Source of the DNA: Planctomycetaceae bacterium
GTDB lineage: Bacteria; Planctomycetota; Planctomycetia; Pirellulales; Pirellulaceae
DNA length: 60,681 bases
Assembly (NCBI GenBank): GCA_024638965.1
Contig: JAHEJI010000007.1
Location: 1-60,681, forward strand
Direction: 5' to 3'
This document shows, piece by piece, positions 55,250 through 60,681 of the stretch. A program made the position numbers and the translations under genes. The stretch's first letter is position 1, and each line of letters opens with the position of its first letter. The notes under the pieces were generated by a model. The model ran no database searches and was not told where the DNA came from. It saw nothing but the letters and a program-made list of their open reading frames with translations.

Positions 55250-56953
55250 TTAACGTTGCAGGCATAACCTTGCCCAGCCTGCTTGCAACCAGGCCAATCC
55301 GTTAACTAATGGAGCGAGCAGGAATAAAACGGGAAGGCCTACAATCGGAAGGAATGCAGCTTCCATCGGCGAGTCGATTACCCAGACACCGATGTTCATG
55401 TTGAACCACCAAAACTGTGCCAGCGCTGGTGCCGCCAATAACGAAAATGGCACCGTGATGAAAACAATCGTCACAACAAACGACAGAATGCCCAATGGCA
55501 ACTTGAGAATCAGGAACAAAATACTCAGCCAAGTTCGCTGGTCTGTAAACATCCGTTTGGCGCGAACAAATTTTGTTAACTTGCGATCGTCTGGAAATGT
55601 CGGACCTCTCGGCGCGATATTTGTCCTCAACAATCCGGCAACAAGGCCACGTTCAACAGAACCCCATCCGCGGGCCAACAGGAATGTGCCCAGCAAAACT
55701 CCAAAACCGATCCAGATGATCAGAGTTCCAATGCCGACGGAAAGTCCAACGATCATTGAAACGAAATAGATGATTCCCAGCGGTAGAGACAGAATCAGGT
55801 AGAAACAGTTTTTGTAGGTTTGGGGGTGAATGACGGCACCCAAAAAGCCAGTTTCGGGCCATGGGCCCAGCGAAGGGGCTACGTTGTATTCAGGCCGGTA
55901 CGATTTGACGGGCGCGGCCGGAGCATTCTCCCAAGCCGCATTGGCCGGAATCGGTTGCGATTGAGGCCGAGCCCGCTCAAGCGATGCCATATCGGTTTTG
56001 ATATCGCTCACTTTTTGGTAACGAAGTTCGGGTTCCTTCTCAAGCGTCTGTAATACGATCTCATCCAAACGAACGTCAACCGAGACTTTTTGGGAAGGCA
56101 CGGCGAACCGACCGAGTGGAAGCTCGCCAGTTAACAGCTCGTAAATTACCACACCCAACGAGTAAATGTCGGCTCGGTGGTCAACGTCGAGTGGCCGCTC
56201 GAACTGCTCCGGTGCCATGTAGTGCATCGTTCCCATGACATGATGAGCCTGCGTTAGCGCGGGTGCAACCGTTTCTTTGTTGAGCAATTTTGCTAGACCG
56301 AAATCGGCGATTTTCACATTGCCATTTGTATCCACAAGAATGTTCTCAGGCTTGATGTCGCGATGCACGATGCCTTTATCGTGGGCATACTGCAGGGCGT
56401 CGCAGATCGCCGGAACAATGGCGAGGGCCTGAGAGGGCTGGAGTTTCCCTCCAAACAACATTTGACGCAAATTGATTCCGTCCACGTATTCCATAATGAA
56501 GTAATAAATGTCGCCCGTTTGTCCAAAGTCGTGGACGGTGACAATATTGGGATGGCTCAAATGACCGAGTGCCTGGGCTTCGCGGACGAAGCGACTGGCA
56601 AAGTCCGGAGTTTCCTGCGCTTCGGGTTTGATGATCTTGAGTGCAACCAGACGATTCAGTCCTTTTTGTCTTGCACAATACACCGAACCCATTCCGCCTT
56701 GGCCGATCAAGTGCAGGATTTCCAATTGCGGAAATGCTTCGGTAAGTTCCGCTGGAATATGATTTTGGGCCGCCACGGAACTTGGCGCGAACGTGGCTGC
56801 CATCCGCCGGTCGACGCCGTCAGTTCGGTTGGTCCACATCTGCATACCCAGTTGCATCAGACATGCAGGGCAGGGCGTTCCAGGATTGCTATCGGAAAGA
56901 TCCGCGTGGCAGTTTGGACAGACGGTTTTGCGATTTTTATTCTTCGTTTTCAT
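55250..56953 (-). CDS. Ser/Thr protein kinase with zinc ribbon and membrane sensor-like domain
   Basis: A 567-residue kinase. Two cysteine pairs at 12/15 and 28/31 (CPNC, CPAC) form an N-terminal zinc ribbon. The kinase domain has GQGGMGSVYCA (about 85-95), Lys106, HRDIKPENIL (197-206) and DFGLA (217). The C-terminal 200 residues have about six membrane helices in the order seen in the putative sensor domain PF13796 of actinobacterial histidine kinases, including FYLILSLPLGIIYFVSMIVGLSVGIG. AAGGAAC precedes the start. It follows an ECF sigma gene by 75 bp on the same strand. Confidence 0.9.
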   Translation of the reverse strand: MKTKNKNRKTVCPNCHADLSDSNPGTPCPACLMQLGMQMWTNRTDGVDRRMAATFAPSSVAAQNHIPAELTEAFPQLEILHLIGQGGMGSVYCARQKGLNRLVALKIIKPEAQETPDFASRFVREAQALGHLSHPNIVTVHDFGQTGDIYYFIMEYVDGINLRQMLFGGKLQPSQALAIVPAICDALQYAHDKGIVHRDIKPENILVDTNGNVKIADFGLAKLLNKETVAPALTQAHHVMGTMHYMAPEQFERPLDVDHRADIYSLGVVIYELLTGELPLGRFAVPSQKVSVDVRLDEIVLQTLEKEPELRYQKVSDIKTDMASLERARPQSQPIPANAAWENAPAAPVKSYRPEYNVAPSLGPWPETGFLGAVIHPQTYKNCFYLILSLPLGIIYFVSMIVGLSVGIGTLIIWIGFGVLLGTFLLARGWGSVERGLVAGLLRTNIAPRGPTFPDDRKLTKFVRAKRMFTDQRTWLSILFLILKLPLGILSFVVTIVFITVPFSLLAAPALAQFWWFNMNIGVWVIDSPMEAAFLPIVGLPVLFLLAPLVNGLAWLQAGWARLCLQR

Positions 56954-57028
56954 TTAAGTTCCTTTTTGCCTTCACCTTTAAAAGAAGGAAAAGGCGAAAA
57001 AGGTTACCGCGGATTTCCAAATTCCGAA

Positions 57029-57775
57029 TTATTTGCTCAAAACTTCGAAAAGATGTTGAATTTCACCATCAATTTCACCTGGATGCTCCACGGTTTTCTC
57101 GATTTCTCCGCGTAACAGCTCTCCAAACCGTTGTCGCATCCGATGCACGGCGACCTTGACCGCAACTTCGGTCATGTTGAGCTGGCCCGCAATCATCGCC
57201 ATTGTTGATTCGGGTGATTTCCCAGCCAAAAAAATCTGCAGTTTTTCGAATTGGTGAGTTTTGCCTCGATTTTCAAATTCTTTTCGCAGCGCTCGGTTCG
57301 TACGATCGAGCAAAGTCAGTGCCCACTGTTTTTCAAAAATTCGTTCGGAAGTGTTTGCGTGAGCTGGTTCATTCCGGTACCTGGAATCGGCATCCGCAAA
57401 ATCAAATGAGAGAATTTTCCTGCCGCCACCACGTTTTTGCGCCTGCTGCTTGTCCCATTCGTTGAGCAAAAAATGTTTCAAGGAAGCGATCAAAAACGAA
57501 CGAAATTTGCCATGGGCCGGATCCACTTTTGTGAGATCATTACGGGAAAGCAAGTCAGTAAAGAAAGCTTGAGTCAGGTCGGCAGCGGTCTGAGACTGAT
57601 ATCCCTGGTGCCGAACGTACGCATACAACGGATACCAATAGATTTGGCAGAGCTCCTGAAGTGCCGATTTCGCAACCGCCGAATCATTTCCTCCAACCGC
57701 GCGAACCATGCTCCATTGCGTGGTTGCAAATCGACGATTCGAGTCGTTTAGTTTTGGTTCATTACCCTGGGCCAT
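57029..57775 (-). CDS. ECF-family RNA polymerase sigma factor, long-linker type
   Basis: A 248-residue sigma factor. Region 2 is around YAYVRHQGYQSQTAADLTQAFFTDLL and GKFRSFLIASLKHFLLNEWDKQQAQKRGGG. Region 4 is around STMAMIAGQLNMTEVAVKVAVHRMRQRFGELLR. A linker of about 90 residues separates them, typical of a planctomycete ECF group. The kinase 75 bp downstream is the probable regulator. The ATG at 57775 is used; 26 earlier codons are unlike the family start. Confidence 0.9.
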   Translation of the reverse strand: MAQGNEPKLNDSNRRFATTQWSMVRAVGGNDSAVAKSALQELCQIYWYPLYAYVRHQGYQSQTAADLTQAFFTDLLSRNDLTKVDPAHGKFRSFLIASLKHFLLNEWDKQQAQKRGGGRKILSFDFADADSRYRNEPAHANTSERIFEKQWALTLLDRTNRALRKEFENRGKTHQFEKLQIFLAGKSPESTMAMIAGQLNMTEVAVKVAVHRMRQRFGELLRGEIEKTVEHPGEIDGEIQHLFEVLSK

Positions 57776-58273
57776 TCTGCCATTGTAACTCTGAATGCCA
57801 ATACCGGCAGCTTGATTTCGAATCAGGTATGTTGGCGGCCTAGCACTCGCCAAAGTTGTAGTTTGCCGTTTGATTCGGCAAAAACCTGTCTTTATTGGTT
57901 GATTGCAATCATCGAGTTTGACTCGTCAATTCCTTCGGATCTTTTTTAACCTGTGTCAGGAACGTGTCAGGGAACCGTATTGGGGCGAATTGCGAAGGCG
58001 CGCGTTTCGCCCGCAAATGGCACACAGTCTCCGGAACATTTAGCGAAAACAACATCTTCACTTCCGGCGTTCTTCTTGTTTCCTCGGATAATTAAGGAGG
58101 CTTATCATTGAGAAAGCCACATTTTTGATTGTGTGATTCCTTTTGTGAGCTCGGAAAATAATGCGAACCAGCGTGGGCATCGTTGAAGAGGGTCCTCACC
58201 CACCCGAGCGGATATTGACAAGCTCATATCGATCTGCCATACAGCGCAGGCCGTGGGAATATGAGGAGACGTC
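57776..58273. other. 498-bp interval at a base-composition boundary
   Basis: The space between the divergent sigma gene and the lysine-ketoglutarate reductase gene. The left part has the A+T-rich look of the rest of the window, and from about 58160 the sequence becomes G+C-rich. A strong AAGGAGG at 58094-58100 is followed only by a short frame. No repeat, tRNA or integrase marks the junction. Confidence 0.55.
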
Positions 58274-59584
58274 GTGGAAATCGGAATTCGCAAGGAAGAC
58301 AAGAACATCTGGGAGGCACGGGTTCCGCTCGTACCAGAACAGGTGGCAAGTCTCGTTGCCGATGGCATCGAGGTGTTGGTTCAGACCTCGGAACAGCGGG
58401 CTTTTGCCGACGAGCAGTACCGCGATGTAGGTGCGACAGTTGTCTCTGGGTTCCCGGCAACCCCGGTGCTGTTTGCGGTCAAGGAGATCCCCGCCAAGCT
58501 TATCGCGCCCGATCGGACCTACCTCTACTTTGCCCATGTCATCAAGGGCCAGGCCCACAACATGGAGATGTTGCAACGATTGATCGATCTCGACTGCACT
58601 CTGATCGACTATGAGCGGATCACAGACGACGAGGGGCGTCGGTTGATCTTCTTCGGCCGTTACGCCGGTTTGGCCGGCATGATCGATACCTTGTGGGCGC
58701 TGGGCCGGAGACTCATGGTCGAAGGTTATGACAGCCCGTTTGCTCGAATCCGCCAGGCGAACGACTACCCGAATCTGGATGCCGCCAAGGCCGCGCTGCA
58801 GCAAGCCGGTGAGGCACTGGCTGCTGAGGCGCTAGCGGCCGAGTTGACGCCGATGGTCTTCGGCTTCACCGGGTACGGCCATGTTTCTCAGGGCGCTCAG
58901 GAGATCCTGGATCTGCTGCCCCACCGCCAGATCGAACCCGCGGAGCTGATCGGGCTCGACCAAGACCTTCCGGGGCTGGTTAAGGTGGTCTTTGCCGAAC
59001 AACACATGGCCAAGCCGATCGATCCCGATGGAACCTTCGAGTTGCAAGAGTACTACCAGTACCCCGAGCTGTACCGCGGAGACTTTGCCCGCTATGTGCC
59101 CTATCTGTCGGTGCTGGTGAATTGCATCTACTGGACTCCACAATACCCGCGGCTCATCACTCGCGATCTGTTGCACGGCCTCTATGGGGCTGGCAAGACA
59201 CCGAGGTTGCGAGTGATCGGAGACATCAGTATCGATATCGAAGGAGCCGTCGAGTGTTCGCTCGACGCAACGAATTCTGGAGATCCCGTCTATGTCTACC
59301 TACCCGACGAGGACCGAATCGAGCTCGGGATCGAGGGCCATGGACCCGTCATCCTGGCTGTGGACAACCTGCCATGCGAGTTACCCATCGAATCCTCGCA
59401 GGAGTTTGGCGAGGCCCTGTTGCCTTACATCAAGGCCGTTGGAGGAGCCGACTACAGAGTTCCCTATGAAGACCTGGACCTGCCGTCTGCGATCAAGCGG
59501 GCCGTTATCGTGTACCGCGGCAGGCTGACACCAGACTACGAGTACTTACAGGAATTTCTGAATCAGCGCGAGGGAGAAGCATGA
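58274..59584 (+). CDS. Lysine-ketoglutarate reductase (saccharopine-forming)
   Basis: A 436-residue protein resembling the N-terminal half of eukaryotic AASS. The start MEIGIRKEDKNIWEARVPLVPEQV and GKEIP-like VKEIPAKLIAPDRTYLYFAHVIKGQ are of the alanine dehydrogenase/LKR fold. FGRYAGLAGMIDTLWALGRRL, a nucleotide-binding FGFTGYGHVSQGAQEILDLL, and VNCIYWTPQYPRLITRDLL match LKR. It joins lysine and 2-oxoglutarate into saccharopine with NADPH. The start is a GTG with AGGAG 5 bases upstream. The stop overlaps the saccharopine dehydrogenase start by 4 bp. Codons are much richer in G and C than in the rest of the window. Confidence 0.93.
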   Translation: MEIGIRKEDKNIWEARVPLVPEQVASLVADGIEVLVQTSEQRAFADEQYRDVGATVVSGFPATPVLFAVKEIPAKLIAPDRTYLYFAHVIKGQAHNMEMLQRLIDLDCTLIDYERITDDEGRRLIFFGRYAGLAGMIDTLWALGRRLMVEGYDSPFARIRQANDYPNLDAAKAALQQAGEALAAEALAAELTPMVFGFTGYGHVSQGAQEILDLLPHRQIEPAELIGLDQDLPGLVKVVFAEQHMAKPIDPDGTFELQEYYQYPELYRGDFARYVPYLSVLVNCIYWTPQYPRLITRDLLHGLYGAGKTPRLRVIGDISIDIEGAVECSLDATNSGDPVYVYLPDEDRIELGIEGHGPVILAVDNLPCELPIESSQEFGEALLPYIKAVGGADYRVPYEDLDLPSAIKRAVIVYRGRLTPDYEYLQEFLNQREGEA

Positions 59585-60681
59585 TGAAAAAGGTGGTAGT
59601 GTTCGGAGCCGGCTTGGTCTCCAGGCCGTTGGTGCGTTATCTGCTAGATCACGGTTTTAGTGTGACAGTCGCTTCTCGAACGGTCTCCAAAGCCGAGGCC
59701 CTGGTGGGAGGTCATCCCCATGGCCATGCGACCCAAGTCATGGCGGACGACGAGCAGGCCTTGAGAAAGTTCGTCGCAGAGTCCGACCTCGCGGTCAGCC
59801 TGCTACCTGCCCCGCTGCACCCGGTGGTGGCTCGGGCCTGTCTCGATCTCGGCAAGCACATGGTCACCACCTCGTATGTCGGGCCGGAGATGATGGCACT
59901 CGACGACGAGGCACGCGACAACGACCTTCTGCTGCTCAACGAGATCGGCGTCGACCCGGGCATCGATCACATGAGTGCCATGCGGGTGGTCCACAACGAG
60001 CAAAGTCAGGGCGGTACCCTGGTGGGATTCTCCTCCTGGTGTGGCGGGCTACCCGCTCCCGAGGCCAACGACAATCCGTTCGGGTACAAGTTCTCGTGGA
60101 GCCCGCGCGGCGTTCTGATAGCATCGCGGAAATCCGCCCGCTACATCAGGGATGGTCAGCTCGTCGAAATATCGCCCGATGATCTCTTCGCCAACCCAGC
60201 AATGGTCGAGATCCCGAATGTGGGCACCTTCGAGGGCTATCCCAACCGCGACTCGGTCTCCTACCTGGACACCTACGACTTCGACAAGGAGCAGGTAACG
60301 ACTATGTTCCGCGGCACCCTGCGAAACATCGGTCACTGCAAGCTCTACTCCAACATCATCCGGCTGGGTTTGATCGATGACAAGCCCGAGTACGAGGTCG
60401 CGGGCCTCAGCTACAAGGGTCTGATGGAGCAGCTCTTCGACGCGCCGCTGGAAGAAACCGTTCCAGCGAAGCTCGGTATCAGCCCAGCCGACGCTCCCAC
60501 CGAGGCGCTTCGTTACATCGGGATGCTCTCGGACGAGCCGATCGATGCCGAGAGAGCTTCGATGCTGGATCTGATGGCCGACTGCATGGCCAAGACCCTG
60601 GTCTACGAAGAAGGCGAGCGCGACATGCTATTGCAGCGCCACGATCTGACCTTCACTTATCCCAATGACAGGCGCGAACAG
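59581..60681 (+). CDS. Saccharopine dehydrogenase, truncated by the window edge
   Basis: The frame is open for 367 codons to the last base, with no stop, so the 3' end is missing. The product begins MMKKVVVFGAGLVSRPLVRYLLDHG, an NAD(P)-binding loop, followed by DLAVSLLPAPLHPVVARACLDLGKHMVTTSYV and LNEIGVDPGIDHMSAMRVV, the saccharopine dehydrogenase signature, and GLPAPEANDNPFGYKFSWSPRGVL. It oxidises saccharopine to glutamate and aminoadipate semialdehyde. It forms an operon with the reductase (4-bp ATGA overlap) and shares its high G+C codon use. Together they are the first two steps of lysine degradation. Confidence 0.93.
   Translation, partial: MMKKVVVFGAGLVSRPLVRYLLDHGFSVTVASRTVSKAEALVGGHPHGHATQVMADDEQALRKFVAESDLAVSLLPAPLHPVVARACLDLGKHMVTTSYVGPEMMALDDEARDNDLLLLNEIGVDPGIDHMSAMRVVHNEQSQGGTLVGFSSWCGGLPAPEANDNPFGYKFSWSPRGVLIASRKSARYIRDGQLVEISPDDLFANPAMVEIPNVGTFEGYPNRDSVSYLDTYDFDKEQVTTMFRGTLRNIGHCKLYSNIIRLGLIDDKPEYEVAGLSYKGLMEQLFDAPLEETVPAKLGISPADAPTEALRYIGMLSDEPIDAERASMLDLMADCMAKTLVYEEGERDMLLQRHDLTFTYPNDRREQ

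Noticed and set aside
58094..58136. Short leader gene after a perfect AAGGAGG
   Set aside because: The frame is only a few codons from ATT or TTG and has no feature of an attenuator; noted only as a strong Shine-Dalgarno match.
1..60681. tRNA, rRNA, riboswitch, integrase or replication origin
   Set aside because: None was recognised on reading both strands; a covariance-model search would be needed to exclude small RNAs.

Overview
The window looks like chromosomal DNA of a planctomycete, most likely of the Rhodopirellula/Pirellulaceae type. This is inferred from gene content only: ECF sigma factors paired with Ser/Thr kinases, a protein with a DUF1559-type region, a DUF1080 protein, a cytochrome c-like plus DUF2231 membrane protein, a PEP-CTERM exported protein, and many palindromic intergenic repeats. 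No rRNA, tRNA, CRISPR array, phage or classical IS was seen.

Layout. 0.1-8 kb: a secreted protein with an internal duplication, oligoendopeptidase F, a REP-associated tyrosine transposase (RAYT) lying between two arrays of 51-bp double-hairpin units, and a U32 peptidase-family protein. 8-14.8 kb: an orphan hypothetical gene, a Tat-exported metallo-beta-lactamase-fold protein, an ECF sigma/kinase-TPR pair, and small membrane or exported proteins. 14.8-19.5 kb: exported proteins in a row, namely a PEP-CTERM beta-propeller-like protein, two tandem fibre-like paralogs and a Gly-rich exported protein. 19.5-21.2 kb: an ECF sigma with an anti-sigma-like protein fused to a DUF1559-like domain. 21.4-31 kb: permease, methyltransferase, HAD phosphatase, cytochrome-like protein, an esterase with an emfourin-like tail, a DinG-like helicase, a zincin-like protein and an SPFH protein. 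31.8-37 kb: a minus-strand cluster of thiolase, lipase-like hydrolase, both CoA-transferase subunits and a lysine 2,3-aminomutase-family enzyme. 37.3-42.2 kb: an RND efflux adaptor and pump. 42.3-46 kb: a C45 acyltransferase overlapping a GNAT-like gene, and a DUF1080 protein. 46-48.2 kb: ECF sigma, zinc-finger anti-sigma and a secretin-N-domain-like protein. 48.8-54.9 kb: a 2042-residue polytopic membrane protein. 55.2-57.8 kb: ECF sigma and a kinase with a membrane sensor-like domain. 58.3 kb to the end: lysine-ketoglutarate reductase and saccharopine dehydrogenase, clearly richer in G+C than the rest.

The strongest new signal is a dispersed REP family. Elements at 4.0, 5.1, 30.0, 34.4 and 48.3 kb mostly share a GTAG foot followed directly by a stem of about 9 bp and a 3-nt TCC or TCT loop, with TG and CA closing the loop, although their stem sequences differ. 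The RAYT at 4.4 kb, flanked on both sides by the largest arrays, is the natural candidate for the enzyme that handles them. Second-tier signals are a KamA homolog with a changed substrate-binding position inside a CoA-transferase/thiolase cluster, an esterase-emfourin fusion, an anti-sigma/DUF1559-like fusion, and the G+C-rich lysine catabolic pair at the right edge.
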